A DNA stretch of 64,000 nt from Anaerolineae bacterium (GCA_022841825.1 JALHQT010000001.1:930001-994000), one strand, 5' to 3'; positions 43,321 through 52,772 are shown, counted from the first letter of the stretch. Notes: a model not told the origin generated them from the sequence alone. Translations and numbers: made by a program.

Positions 43321-45539
43321 AACGACTCTCGACGCTGATCCTCCAGTTATTTCTCTACGGAACGGGGCTTCTTCTCACCCTTGTGTCACTGGGGCTGCGC
43401 ACCTGGACACTCGCTTCATTCGCCCTGCTGGCATTCCTGATGGGGTATCAGTATGGGCGGGCGCGGGCTAGTGCCGCCGCCCCGGAAGATTCTCGGCAGC
43501 TCCGACTGATGGCATATGGCGCGCAGGTGGTCGGCATGGCGGCGTTGGCATGGACGACGCAGCTCTGGTGGCTGTTCATCCCCGCCACCGTCCTCCTCTA
43601 CGGTGGACATCAGATTGCATATCGCACGCGCGCTCGAACCTCGTGGTGGGTGCGCATCGCGGGCTTCATCCTGCTGCACCTCGTCTTTGCCTGGATGTTC
43701 TTCGGCATGTTCAACGGGCAGCCGTACCCACAGGCACAGGCGGCGATATTGGCAACCGTCGCGGTCAGCGCCGCGCTGCGCACCCGCATGAATCTATTCA
43801 GTGGCATCGGCTTGGGCATGGCAAACCTGTATGTTGCCGCGACGCTGGCACGCGACATGAGCTTTCTGGTCTTTCTGGCAGTGTTCGTCGTGCTGCTGCT
43901 CGCCTTCCTTTGGCGCGCGGATGACGAGGACGGACTAAAAGCGAACCTCCGAGTGCTGCGTACGAGCGCTACAGCACGGCAGGCATCTGCCACCCGCTTC
44001 GTGCCCAATGCGCTGGTCGTGCGTGCATCGGCAGCACTGGTCACAATCACAGCGCTGCTGTTCGTCTTCACGCCACGTTTCGCTGGGCATCCCCTGGTGC
44101 CACCCTTCACGCTGCACGCCCCCATCCAGAGCGCGCCGACCGGGCAAATCATCAATCCTGCTGCACCGCTCGTCCGCCTCGCAGGCGCGGTCAACAGCAC
44201 AGGTGATTACTATCCCGGCTTCGACAGCGCGCTCGACCTCAGCTACCGGAGCGGTTTGAGCAGCGACATTATGATGTACGTCCGCAGCCCAGCCGCCAGC
44301 TACTGGCGCAGCCACGCCTATGACACCTATGACGGTCGAACCTGGATGCTGGCGGACGAAAGCGTCGAACGTATCCCGCTGGAGGGTCCGTTTTATGAGT
44401 TGGATCGCTTCTCATTCCGGCGCGATGATGTCTTCGCGCAAACCTACCAGATCGTCCGCCCGCTGCCCAACCTGATCTTCACGGCTGGCAGACCCGTCCA
44501 GTTGTACCTGGCAGCGACCGAGATCGCACGAGACAGCGCGGGCGGCATCCGCATTGGCGAGGCACTGACGCCGAATATGGTGTACTCCGTCATTTCCGCC
44601 GAAAATCGCCTTGACGCCGAGGTTCTGCGCGCCGCGGGTACGACCTATCCGACGGAAATACTCCAACGCTACACCCAGTTACCCGCGTCGGTGAGCGAAC
44701 GAACGCGCGTCCTCGCCGCAGAACTCGCGGACAACCTGCCGACTCCATATGATGTCGCCAAAGCCATCGAGTTACACCTGCGCAGCAATTACGCTTACAC
44801 GTACTTTCCGCCCCCACAGCCTCCCGGCAGCGATGCAGTCGATGTCTTTTTGTTTGAAGATCGGCGCGGCATGTGTGCACTTTATGCCTCGTCAATGGCA
44901 GTCATGCTGCGTACGCTTGGCATTCCCGCGCGTCTCGTCGCAGGATTTGGTACAGGTGACTTCAACCCCTTCACCAACCTCTACGAAGTACGCGCGGATG
45001 ACGCCCATGCCTGGGTGGAGGTGTACTTCCCGGAGCACGGTTGGGTGCCTTTCGAGCCTACGGCAGGCTGGAACGGCGATCCCCAGACGGGCGGCGTACA
45101 ACGTTGGGTGTTCACCGGCGCGTTTGGCACGGTCGATCTTGCGAGCATTCCGACCGAGCAGATCGCCAGCGCAGGCTTAAGCATCCTCGGCGCAGTAGCA
45201 CCTTGGCTGCCGCTCCTGGCGCTCGGCACACTGGCGTTTGTCCTGCTGCGCAGACGGCGACTGCCACGGCTGCATATGCTGAGGCGCATTTTGTCCTGGG
45301 GAGAGCGTCGCACGTCCATCGACCACCCTGGCCGCAAAGCGATCCTGACGCAGTATCGTCGCGCACAACGCAAGCTCAGGCTGCGACGCAATCCTGCCGA
45401 GACGACGCAGGAGCACGCCCGCAGGTCACCGGGGGTTGCCAACCTTGCCACACTTGTCGACATCGCTGCCTATCGCCCTGCCCCGCCCAATGCTGATGAG
45501 ATCCAGCAGGCGAGAGCCTGGAAGCGTGAGGGTCGATGA
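43317..45539 (+). CDS. Membrane transglutaminase-like protein (TgpA type)
   Basis: This 740-residue protein has about six or more membrane segments in the first 250 residues, an extracytoplasmic region, a transglutaminase-like core, then a last membrane segment (APWLPLLALGTLAFVLL) and a basic cytoplasmic tail. The catalytic triad is visible as DRRGMCALYASSMAVML (Cys), DDAHAWVEVYFPEHGW (His) and PFEPTAG (Asp-equivalent region). The family is found with MoxR and DUF58 genes and may be a protease or crosslinking enzyme of the envelope. The tail after residue 640 carries no further recognised domain. It is the last gene of the trio. Confidence 0.92.
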   Translation: MKRLSTLILQLFLYGTGLLLTLVSLGLRTWTLASFALLAFLMGYQYGRARASAAAPEDSRQLRLMAYGAQVVGMAALAWTTQLWWLFIPATVLLYGGHQIAYRTRARTSWWVRIAGFILLHLVFAWMFFGMFNGQPYPQAQAAILATVAVSAALRTRMNLFSGIGLGMANLYVAATLARDMSFLVFLAVFVVLLLAFLWRADDEDGLKANLRVLRTSATARQASATRFVPNALVVRASAALVTITALLFVFTPRFAGHPLVPPFTLHAPIQSAPTGQIINPAAPLVRLAGAVNSTGDYYPGFDSALDLSYRSGLSSDIMMYVRSPAASYWRSHAYDTYDGRTWMLADESVERIPLEGPFYELDRFSFRRDDVFAQTYQIVRPLPNLIFTAGRPVQLYLAATEIARDSAGGIRIGEALTPNMVYSVISAENRLDAEVLRAAGTTYPTEILQRYTQLPASVSERTRVLAAELADNLPTPYDVAKAIELHLRSNYAYTYFPPPQPPGSDAVDVFLFEDRRGMCALYASSMAVMLRTLGIPARLVAGFGTGDFNPFTNLYEVRADDAHAWVEVYFPEHGWVPFEPTAGWNGDPQTGGVQRWVFTGAFGTVDLASIPTEQIASAGLSILGAVAPWLPLLALGTLAFVLLRRRRLPRLHMLRRILSWGERRTSIDHPGRKAILTQYRRAQRKLRLRRNPAETTQEHARRSPGVANLATLVDIAAYRPAPPNADEIQQARAWKREGR

Positions 45540-45610
45540 TCGCACCGGGAATCGGATAGTATGTCCCCACCCCATCCGGTATCCTGTCTGTATGACATAA
45601 GGAGGACGCG

Positions 45611-46660
45611 ATGTCGGCAGCAGAACGAGACATGGAACGCTGGCAGGCAGTCATGCGGCGGGATGCAGCATATGATGGCAACTTCGTTACAGCCGTGAAG
45701 ACAACCGGGGTCTTTTGTCGTCCGTCATGCAGCGCCCGGACGCCACGCCACGAAAATGTGAACTTCTATGAGACATGCGAAGAAGCAGAGGCGGCAGGTT
45801 ACCGCCCCTGTAAGCGCTGCACACCCCATCTGGTCGCCGCCGAAATCGAAATGACCACCCGCCTCTGTGCCTTTATCGACCAGCATTTCGAAGAACGCCT
45901 GACGTTAGACGACCTTGGCGCGGTTGTCCATCTCAGTCCCGATTACGTGCAGCGTGTCTTCAAGCGCATTATCGGGGTCAGCCCGCGCCAGTACATCGAA
46001 GCGCGTCGTGTCGGGCAGCTCAAAGCGAGTCTTCGCAGCGGGGACGAGGTCACGACTGCGCTCTACGACGCGGGTTTCAGTTCGTCCAGCCGCCTGTATG
46101 AAGATGCTTCTAGCAAGCTCGGCATGACACCCGCGACCTATCGCAAAGGAGGACAAGGGATGCAGATTCGCTACGCGGTGCGCGAATGCCCGCTCGGTTA
46201 CCTGCTGGTTGGAATGACCACACGCGGAGTCTGCGAAGTCAGTCTTGGCGATTCAGCCGAGGCGGTTGAAGCATGGCTGATGCACGACTACCCCAATGCT
46301 CAGTTCAGCCGAACGGACGATGACCTGGCGCAGGCGATGGACATGCTCATTCATTATCTCCAGGGGGACTCGCGACAGTTGCAGCTTCCGCTCGACCTCC
46401 AGGCAACCGCCTTCCAACTGCGGGTCTGGGAAGCACTGCGAAACATCCCGTATGGAGAAACGCGCTCCTACCGCCAGATCGCGGAAACGCTGGGTGCGCC
46501 TTCCGCTTCTCGCGCGGTCGCGCGTGCCTGCGCAAGCAACCGGGTGGCACTGGTCATTCCATGCCATCGTGTTGTACGAGAAGGGGGCGCTCTGAGCGGC
46601 TACCGCTGGGGCATCGAACGCAAATCAGCACTGCTCGCCCAGGAACGCCGCAGCCTCTGA
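45611..46660 (+). CDS. ada: Ada-type methylated-DNA repair protein and transcriptional activator
   Basis: The protein has 349 residues and an excellent AAGGAGG site before the ATG. The N-terminal Ada zinc domain has the four Cys in FCRPSCSART and YRPCKRCTPH; the first is the methylphosphotriester acceptor. An AraC-type helix-turn-helix pair follows (LTLDDLGAVVHLSPDYVQRVFK, TTALYDAGFSSSSRLYEDAS). The C-terminal O6-methylguanine methyltransferase has the acceptor Cys in ALVIPCHRVVREGGALSGY. This is the full fused E. coli-like Ada order. It repairs alkylated DNA and would activate its own promoter after methylation. No alkB or alkA is adjacent. Confidence 0.96.
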   Translation: MSAAERDMERWQAVMRRDAAYDGNFVTAVKTTGVFCRPSCSARTPRHENVNFYETCEEAEAAGYRPCKRCTPHLVAAEIEMTTRLCAFIDQHFEERLTLDDLGAVVHLSPDYVQRVFKRIIGVSPRQYIEARRVGQLKASLRSGDEVTTALYDAGFSSSSRLYEDASSKLGMTPATYRKGGQGMQIRYAVRECPLGYLLVGMTTRGVCEVSLGDSAEAVEAWLMHDYPNAQFSRTDDDLAQAMDMLIHYLQGDSRQLQLPLDLQATAFQLRVWEALRNIPYGETRSYRQIAETLGAPSASRAVARACASNRVALVIPCHRVVREGGALSGYRWGIERKSALLAQERRSL

Positions 46661-46662
46661 AC

Positions 46663-46692
46663 CAAAAAAGAGGCGCACTTGCGGTGCGCCTC
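46663..46692 (-). terminator. Intrinsic terminator between convergent ada and osmC-like genes
   Basis: A 9-bp perfect stem (46670-46678 with 46684-46692, loop 5 nt) is followed on the minus strand by six T. It is a textbook terminator for the OsmC gene and probably works for ada in the other direction too. Confidence 0.85.
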
Positions 46693-46715
46693 GCATCGAT
46701 GTCTGATGGTCTTGC

Positions 46716-47144
46716 TTACTTCAGCGTCGCGTTGAGGACGAACTCGATGCTGGGGTTCATAGCACGCGAGATAATGCAGTTGCTCTTCGCCTTATCCGCT
46801 TCCTCCTGGAATTTCGCGGCATCGATACCGGGAACATCGCCCACCGTGTTCAGGGTGATCCGGGTGATGGTCATGCCCGCATCCAGCTTTTCCAGGCTGA
46901 CTTCCGCAGTCGTATGAACCTGCGTGACGGGGAAACCCTGGCGTCCCAGGCTGGCGCTCAGCGCCATCGTGAAGCAGCCCGCTTCAGCGGCTGCGATCAA
47001 TTCTTCAGGATTCGTGCCAGCGCCAGTCTCAAAACGCGACAGGAATGTGTAGGGTCCCTGATACGACCCGCTGCCGAGCTTGAGTTCGCCCGCGCCCTCG
47101 TTCAAAGTCCCCTGCCAGATCGCCTCTGCTGTACGGTTCGCCAT
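46716..47144 (-). CDS. osmC: OsmC-family peroxiredoxin (organic hydroperoxide reductase)
   Basis: The protein has 142 residues with AAGGAG before the ATG. OsmC features are AIWQGTLNEGAGELKLGSG at the start, GTNPEELIAAAEAGCFTMALS carrying the peroxidatic Cys and upstream Glu, and AKSNCIISRAMNP carrying the resolving Cys. It would reduce organic hydroperoxides with two conserved cysteines. The gene is monocistronic, with a strong terminator after it. Two AGTCTAACA direct repeats upstream may be regulatory. Confidence 0.94.
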   Translation of the reverse strand: MANRTAEAIWQGTLNEGAGELKLGSGSYQGPYTFLSRFETGAGTNPEELIAAAEAGCFTMALSASLGRQGFPVTQVHTTAEVSLEKLDAGMTITRITLNTVGDVPGIDAAKFQEEADKAKSNCIISRAMNPSIEFVLNATLK

Positions 47145-47179
47145 ACGGTCGCTCCTTGAATATCATGTGCCATTAAGGA

Positions 47180-47219
47180 AGTCTAACAGGACATTCATCG
47201 CGTCCAAGTGAGTCTAACA
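47180..47219. repeat. Two AGTCTAACA direct repeats upstream of osmC
   Basis: AGTCTAACA occurs at 47180-47188 and 47211-47219, 31 nt apart (about three helical turns), 36-75 nt upstream of the osmC ATG. It could be a regulator site, but chance is not excluded. Confidence 0.25.
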
Positions 47220-47269
47220 AACTGCTCATCACAATGCAGGAGCGCGAACACTTCCAGGTATCGTCTCGG

Positions 47270-48109
47270 TCAGTTCATGTACGACCAACCTGTACCAAGC
47301 GAATAATCGTCGTCTTCATCGGTCCTGCGCAGGTCATCCTCATCATGCTCGCGGGTCAACCAGAGCAGCCCTTTCAGGGCACATTTGCGCATCAACGGGT
47401 CAGCATCGATAAGCTGCTCGATCACCAGCGGCACCACAGGTTCGGACAATGCCCAGAGCGCCTCGGCGACCGCGTGCCAGACCTGGGAATTGCGGGAACG
47501 CAGCGCAAGCAGCAGTGTCGGCACAGACGACAGATCGGCGATTTCGCCAAGGGCGCGTGCGGCGGCATAACGTACATAATCGTTCTCGTCGTTCAGCAGC
47601 GCGTTCTCCAGCACGTCAATAGCCATCGAATCGCCCAATTCGCCAAGAGTTTCCGCTGCGGCATAACGCACATAGCTGTTTTCGTCGGCAGAAAGCGCCT
47701 CGATCAGCGCTGGCAGCGCACTCACGCTGCTTAGGAACTGAAGCGAGCGTGCGGCTTCCCAACGCACGAAGCTGTTTTCATCGCCCAGCAGCACGCCGAC
47801 CAACAGTGGAATCGCACGACTGCTGCCGGTGCGCCCCAGCGCATAAACGACGGCTCGTCGCACCTCTTTTGTCTCGTCCTGGAGCGTTTCGCTCAGATAA
47901 GGTACCGCATCCTCTCCGCCGACGTTTCCCAGCACTTGTGCCGCCAGTGCCCGGATTTGACGGTCGGGATCCTTGAGTTTTTCGACGACGGCTGGCAGTG
48001 CAGCCGAGTCCTTGAGCTGCCCCAATCGCTGCAATGCCAAGCGCTGTTTGAGTTTGTCATTTCCGCGCAGGTCGTTCAACAGCCGCGCCAGTTGCGACAG
48101 ATCGGACAT
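47270..48109 (-). CDS. HEAT-repeat (PBS lyase-like) protein
   Basis: The ATG at 48109 follows GAGGGGA and gives 279 residues. Nearly the whole protein is a run of about seven HEAT-like repeats of roughly 31 residues, such as VVEKLKDPDRQIRALAAQVLG, LSADENSYVRYAAAETLGEL and LLNDENDYVRYAAARALGEI. Such solenoids bind proteins or act as scaffolds; the PBS-lyase name refers to a related repeat and does not imply phycobilin chemistry. The C-terminus is acidic (REHDEDDLRRTDEDDD). It is divergent from the MarR gene across a 177-nt gap. The partner is unknown. Confidence 0.88.
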   Translation of the reverse strand: MSDLSQLARLLNDLRGNDKLKQRLALQRLGQLKDSAALPAVVEKLKDPDRQIRALAAQVLGNVGGEDAVPYLSETLQDETKEVRRAVVYALGRTGSSRAIPLLVGVLLGDENSFVRWEAARSLQFLSSVSALPALIEALSADENSYVRYAAAETLGELGDSMAIDVLENALLNDENDYVRYAAARALGEIADLSSVPTLLLALRSRNSQVWHAVAEALWALSEPVVPLVIEQLIDADPLMRKCALKGLLWLTREHDEDDLRRTDEDDDYSLGTGWSYMN

Positions 48110-48189
48110 GATCAGTCCCCTCACACGTTGCATCGTTCACGAGTGTAAGTCGATTTGCAGAATCCTTCAATCATCCCAATCTGCGAAGC

Positions 48190-48218
48190 TTGACAGACTG
48201 CGACAGATCAGATATTGT
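48190..48218 (+). promoter_or_regulatory. Strong promoter of the MarR-exporter operon
   Basis: A perfect TTGACA (48190-48195) and TATTGT (48213-48218) are 17 nt apart. Transcription would begin near 48225, just where two inverted repeats lie. Confidence 0.65.
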
Positions 48219-48226
48219 TCGTGATA

Positions 48227-48253
48227 CAAATTGTTTGCTTCACAAATCATTTG
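48227..48253. promoter_or_regulatory. Two CAAA-N3-TTTG operators, probable MarR sites
   Basis: CAAATTGTTTG (48227-48237) and CAAATCATTTG (48243-48253) are two copies of the same inverted repeat, centre to centre 16 bp. They lie directly downstream of the -10 box and before the MarR start, a typical autorepressor layout. Confidence 0.6.
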
Positions 48254-48286
48254 AATACCCAACGAAATATCGATAGGTTTGCACTG

Positions 48287-48802
48287 ATGGACGCAGCGAT
48301 CCAGGATGCCGTAGAACTACGCATGATGATCTTCATCCTGACCAAGCTCATAGCTCGACGCGGGGAACAGCGGTTAGCGGAACTGGGACTTGAGATCAGT
48401 TGGCACCAGATGGGAATACTGCGCGCGCTCTGGGGCGCACCCAAAACGCCAGGTGAACTGAGTAAACACTTCATGATCGATCCGTCCACCCTGGTGCCGA
48501 TCATCGACACGCTGGAGCGCAAAGGCTTTATCGAGCGACAGAAAGACCCGCGCGACCGCCGCCGCACCCCGCTCGCCCTCACAGACAAGGGGAATGACCT
48601 GACTCATCAGATTGGCTGGCTAGGGGAGCATGAGCCGTTCGCCGATGCCGTGAGGGTGCTCGGCGATGCAAAGACTAAGCAGCTCCTCGCCCTGCTCCGT
48701 GAACTCTTCGAGCAGCTTCCGGAAAGCGAGGAACAGCTCCATATCATGCACGAACGACTTCGCGCTTTCGGCGCACACACCCCAAAGTCCGACCAGACCT
48801 AG
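48287..48802 (+). CDS. MarR-family transcriptional regulator
   Basis: The ATG at 48287 gives 171 residues; a TTG at 48215 lies inside the promoter and is rejected. The winged helix is seen as LEISWHQMGILRALWGAPKTPGELSKHF, recognition helix DPSTLVPIIDTLERKGFIERQ, and the wing KDPRDRRRTPLALTDKG. Long helices at both ends would form the dimer. It probably represses itself and the two ABC exporter genes that start 82 nt downstream, with release by a small-molecule ligand, often a phenolic or drug. The ligand is unknown. Confidence 0.92.
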   Translation: MDAAIQDAVELRMMIFILTKLIARRGEQRLAELGLEISWHQMGILRALWGAPKTPGELSKHFMIDPSTLVPIIDTLERKGFIERQKDPRDRRRTPLALTDKGNDLTHQIGWLGEHEPFADAVRVLGDAKTKQLLALLRELFEQLPESEEQLHIMHERLRAFGAHTPKSDQT

Positions 48803-48884
48803 AGGAGGGACATCAATCAGCAATGACCCGCAAGAGGCAAGTATTCTAATTCGCAACCATTGAACCGAGAGGGATTCACACGTT

Positions 48885-50810
48885 ATGCAAGCAACCAGCG
48901 CCGCGCCCACGCCGATGGGTCGCAAAGGCGCGCGCCCCAAACGTCCCGCCAGTAAAGGCGGACTCGGTCGCGCTATTCGATACCTGCCAAAGCAGGGCAG
49001 CACCGTTTGGATCGCTTACGGTGCGCTCGTCATCGCCACACTCGCACAGTTGGCGGTGCCATCGCTCACCCGCAATATGATCAATGCGATCACCCAGGGT
49101 TTTGCCTGGGAGCAGGTGCAGCAGACACCGGAGCTGGTTCGCGGCGCTGCGACAGCGCTCGCTGCCACGCGCCTAAACGTCACGCCGGAGCAGTTTTCCG
49201 ACGCAGGCGCGAATGCCGAAACCTGGCTGATCAACGCCGCTGTCTTAGTCGTAATTTTCGCCATCGCGCGCGGCTTGTTCTCGTTCGTCCAGGTCTTCAT
49301 GGCGGAAAAAACATCGCAGGGCATCGCCTTTGATTTCCGTAATGAGATCTACGCCAAAATCCAGCGTCTGTCGTTCAGCTATCATGATCGCAACCAGACA
49401 GGTCAGCTCATGATCCGCGCGACGGATGACGTCGAGAAGGTCCGCCTGTTTCTGGCACAGGGCTTGGTGCTGGCTGCGCAGGCGTTCCTGCTGCTGACCG
49501 TCACACTCATCATCCTCCTGACACAGAACTGGCAGCTTACCCTGGTCATCCTGCCGATTCTACCGCTGGCACTCCTCCTGTTCGTGGTATTCGGGATGCT
49601 GGCGCAGCCGCTGTTCGCCGAAGTCCAGACCCGCCTCTCGACGCTCAACACCATTCTGCAGGAAAGCGTCGCGGGCATCAAAGTGGTCAAGGCATTCACG
49701 CGCGAACATGAGCAGCAAGCGAGGTTTAACCAGGCGACCGACAGCATGTACGCACAAATGCTCAAGGTCGGACGCACGTTTGCCATGCTTTTCCCGATCA
49801 TCTTCCTGCTGGCGCAAGTTGGGCAGGCGCTGCTCACCTATTTCGGTGGACAGCAGATCATCAACGGCACGTTTGATCTGGGCGGCTACCAGGAATTCAG
49901 CCTCTACCTCGTATTCGTGTTCTTCCCACTCGGTCAGCTCGGCTTCATCATCTCGCTGATGGCGCAAGCATCGGCATCCGCCGACCGCATCTTCGAGATT
50001 CTGGATGCCAAAAGCGACGTGAGCGAAAAGCCGAACGCCGAGTTTCTGCCTGCGATTCAGGGCAATGTCGCGTTCCAGAATGTGACGTTCCGTTACTTCG
50101 GCAGCGGCGACCCTGTCCTCAAACGCATCAACTTTGAGGCGCATGCGGGTCAGACCATCGCGCTGCTCGGCTCGACCGGCAGCGGCAAGACGACGATCAT
50201 CAATCTGATCCCGCGCTTCTACGACACCACAGAAGGCGCGATCACCATTGATGGACATGATGTGCGGGATGTCACGATTGAAAGCCTGCGCGCCCAGATT
50301 GGCATTGTCCTTCAGGAGACCAATCTGTTCAGTGGGACGATCCGCGACAATATCGCCTTCGGTCGCCCGGATGCCCCGCTGGACGAGGTCATCGAGGCTG
50401 CAAAAGCAGCGTCGGCTCATGACTTCATCATGAGCTTCCCGCAGGGCTACGAAACGCCCGTCGGTGAACGCGGTACCACGCTGAGCGGCGGTCAGAAACA
50501 GCGCATTGCCATCGCGCGCGCACTGCTGCTCAACCCGCGCATTCTCATCCTGGATGACTCGACGAGCAGCGTCGATCTGCAAACCGAGGCGCACATTCAG
50601 AAGGCACTGGATCGTCTGATGGAAGGGCGCACGAGTTTTGTCATTGCACAGCGCATCACCACAGTTCTCAACGCCGATATGATCCTGGTGTTGGATAAAG
50701 GCGAAATCGTCGCCAGCGGCAGACATCACGACCTGATGGAAGACAGCGCCATTTACGCCGAGATTTACAACTCACAACTCGTAGGCGATGCGGAGGTACA
50801 ACCATCATGA
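48885..50810 (+). CDS. ABC exporter half-transporter 1 (multidrug/lipid type)
   Basis: This 641-residue half-transporter has a six-helix exporter domain (about residues 35-355) and an ATPase domain (about 385-635). The ATPase has Walker A LLGSTGSGKTTIIN, signature TTLSGGQKQRIAIARAL, and Walker B RILILDDSTSSVD in which Asp replaces the usual catalytic Glu after the Walker B Asp. That substitution marks a degenerate ATP site, as in heterodimeric exporters such as TM287/288 and LmrCD. Its stop overlaps the start of the partner gene (ATGA), with GGAGGT upstream. The cargo is unknown. Confidence 0.92.
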   Translation: MQATSAAPTPMGRKGARPKRPASKGGLGRAIRYLPKQGSTVWIAYGALVIATLAQLAVPSLTRNMINAITQGFAWEQVQQTPELVRGAATALAATRLNVTPEQFSDAGANAETWLINAAVLVVIFAIARGLFSFVQVFMAEKTSQGIAFDFRNEIYAKIQRLSFSYHDRNQTGQLMIRATDDVEKVRLFLAQGLVLAAQAFLLLTVTLIILLTQNWQLTLVILPILPLALLLFVVFGMLAQPLFAEVQTRLSTLNTILQESVAGIKVVKAFTREHEQQARFNQATDSMYAQMLKVGRTFAMLFPIIFLLAQVGQALLTYFGGQQIINGTFDLGGYQEFSLYLVFVFFPLGQLGFIISLMAQASASADRIFEILDAKSDVSEKPNAEFLPAIQGNVAFQNVTFRYFGSGDPVLKRINFEAHAGQTIALLGSTGSGKTTIINLIPRFYDTTEGAITIDGHDVRDVTIESLRAQIGIVLQETNLFSGTIRDNIAFGRPDAPLDEVIEAAKAASAHDFIMSFPQGYETPVGERGTTLSGGQKQRIAIARALLLNPRILILDDSTSSVDLQTEAHIQKALDRLMEGRTSFVIAQRITTVLNADMILVLDKGEIVASGRHHDLMEDSAIYAEIYNSQLVGDAEVQPS

Positions 50811-52735
50811 TGGGTCCCGGAGGACTGGACGGTGCTCGCCGTCTGATGAGCGGCGAGACCTCAAAACCTAAGAACATCGCGTCAACTCTGAAGCGCTTCG
50901 GAGCCTACTTCGCACCCTACTGGTGGGCAGTACTGCTGGCAGTCGGGATTATGCTAGCAGCCACCTGGACGCAGATCGAGGCACCCAGGTTGATTGGGCA
51001 AGCCGTGGACTGCTATGTCATCCCGAACCCGACAGGCTGCTGGTATGCCTCCATTACGACCGACATCACCACTGAAGCGCGGATGGCGGGTCTGGGTCAG
51101 CTTGCGCTCGCCCTGCTTGGGCTTTTCATCGTGGGTGCAGCCCTGTCTTCCGTCCAGTTCTTCTCGCTGCGCTGGATCGGTGAGAACGTGCTGAGGACAG
51201 TCCGCCGGGATCTGTTCGCCAAGCTGATGCGGCTTCCGACCGGTTATTATGCGGAGAACGAGACCGGCAACCTGATGAGCCGTATGACGAGCGATACCGA
51301 TACCCTTCAGCAGGTGTTCGCCTTCGGCTTAAACCTCGTCCTCAGCTCGATAATCCTGCTGGTCTGGATCAGCATCGAAATGGTTCGCGCCAATGTGGGC
51401 TATGCCCTCATCTCACTCATCGTCGTCCCCATCATGTTGGTCGCAACCTTCTACTTCAGCGGTGAGGCACGACGCGCCTTCCGCAGGGCGCGAGCAGAGA
51501 TGGGCAGCGTGAATGCCGACCTTCAGGAAAGCATCGCAGGGGTGCGTGAAGCACAGGCGTTCAACCGCGAAGAAGAGAACATCGAGCAGTTTGAACGCAC
51601 CAACGCCGCCAACCGCGACGCGAATGTCCGCGCCGCCGCCTTCACCAGCGCCTTATCCCCCGTGCTCGAAGCGCTCGGTTATGTCTCGCTGGCGATTGTC
51701 GTCGTCGTCGGGGGCGTTTCACTGCTGCGCAACCAGCCCCTCCCCGGCACGACCGAGGTCGTCACGCTGGGCTTGGTCTTCACATTCCTCCAGTATTCGC
51801 AGCGCTTCAACCAGCCGATTCAGCAGATCGCGACGCTGTGGACGAACATTCAAAGCGCCATTGCCGGTGGCGAGCGCATCTTCGGGCTGCTCGATACCCC
51901 GGTCGCCATCGCGGACAAGCCGGATGCGCGCCCCATGCCGGAAATTCAGGGGCATGTCGTCTTCGATAATGTCGGTGCGGAGTACAAGCCCGGCGAACCT
52001 GTTCTCAAAGGCGTCGACTTTGAGGCACAACCCGGCGAAACCATCGCCATCGTCGGTCCTACAGGGGCAGGCAAGACCACTATCATCAACCTGCTCCCGC
52101 GTTTCTACGATGTCACGCTGGGTGCGGTGAAGATCGATGGCATTGATGTGCGCGACGTGACGATGGAAAGCCTGCGCAAGCAGATCGGGATCGTTTTGCA
52201 GGACACATTCCTCTTCAGCGATACCGTCATGAACAACATTCGCTATGGAAAGCCGGACGCAACGGACGAAGAAGTGATCCAGGCGGCGAAACTCGTCGCG
52301 GCGGACGAGTTCATTCAGCGCCTCGAACAAGGTTATCAGACGGTGCTTGGCGAACGCGGCGCGGGGCTTAGCCAGGGGCAGCGCCAGCTCATCGCCATCG
52401 CGCGCGTCGCCCTCAATGACCCACGCATTCTGATCCTCGACGAGGCGACCAGCAGCGTGGATACCCGCACCGAGCGGATCATCCAACGCGCGTTCGAGCA
52501 GCTCCTGCGTGGGCGTACGAGCTTCGTCATCGCCCACCGTCTGAGCACAATTCGCAACGCCAACCAGGTGATGCTGCTCAAGGACGGCATCATCGTCGAG
52601 AAAGGCACACACACCTCCCTGCTCGCCCAGCGTGGTGCTTACTACGACCTCTACATGTCGCAGTTCCGCGCCCAGGATACTGAAGGCGATGCGCCAAACG
52701 CGAGCCTTCAACCTGCGCCTGCGCTTGGAGATTAG
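50807..52735 (+). CDS. ABC exporter half-transporter 2 (catalytically intact partner)
   Basis: This 642-residue partner of the preceding gene has six membrane helices (starting near residue 35, PYWWAVLLAVGIMLAATW), with an extra loop between helices 1 and 2 (about residues 65-90, with two Cys). The ATPase has Walker A VGPTGAGKTTIINL, then QDTFLFSDTVMNNI, signature GLSQGQRQLIAIARVAL and Walker B RILILDEATSSVD with the normal catalytic Glu. Together with the first subunit it should form an asymmetric heterodimeric exporter, presumably controlled by the upstream MarR protein. Confidence 0.93.
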   Translation: MMGPGGLDGARRLMSGETSKPKNIASTLKRFGAYFAPYWWAVLLAVGIMLAATWTQIEAPRLIGQAVDCYVIPNPTGCWYASITTDITTEARMAGLGQLALALLGLFIVGAALSSVQFFSLRWIGENVLRTVRRDLFAKLMRLPTGYYAENETGNLMSRMTSDTDTLQQVFAFGLNLVLSSIILLVWISIEMVRANVGYALISLIVVPIMLVATFYFSGEARRAFRRARAEMGSVNADLQESIAGVREAQAFNREEENIEQFERTNAANRDANVRAAAFTSALSPVLEALGYVSLAIVVVVGGVSLLRNQPLPGTTEVVTLGLVFTFLQYSQRFNQPIQQIATLWTNIQSAIAGGERIFGLLDTPVAIADKPDARPMPEIQGHVVFDNVGAEYKPGEPVLKGVDFEAQPGETIAIVGPTGAGKTTIINLLPRFYDVTLGAVKIDGIDVRDVTMESLRKQIGIVLQDTFLFSDTVMNNIRYGKPDATDEEVIQAAKLVAADEFIQRLEQGYQTVLGERGAGLSQGQRQLIAIARVALNDPRILILDEATSSVDTRTERIIQRAFEQLLRGRTSFVIAHRLSTIRNANQVMLLKDGIIVEKGTHTSLLAQRGAYYDLYMSQFRAQDTEGDAPNASLQPAPALGD

Positions 52736-52746
52736 GAGAGCCACTG

Positions 52747-52772
52747 GAACCGCCATGACAACATGGCGGTTC
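52747..52772 (+). terminator. Hairpin terminator after the exporter operon
   Basis: A perfect 11-bp stem (52747-52757 with 52762-52772, loop ACAA) lies 11 nt after the exporter stop. The following T run is short, so it may be a partial terminator. Confidence 0.6.

Noticed and set aside
48215-48286. N-terminal extension of the MarR protein from TTG 48215
   Set aside because: The extension overlaps the predicted -10 box and operators; the ATG at 48287 begins the normal helix of the family.
49560-50729. Minus-strand open frame of 389 codons opposite the first ABC exporter gene
   Set aside because: A shadow of a highly conserved ABC ATPase on the other strand.
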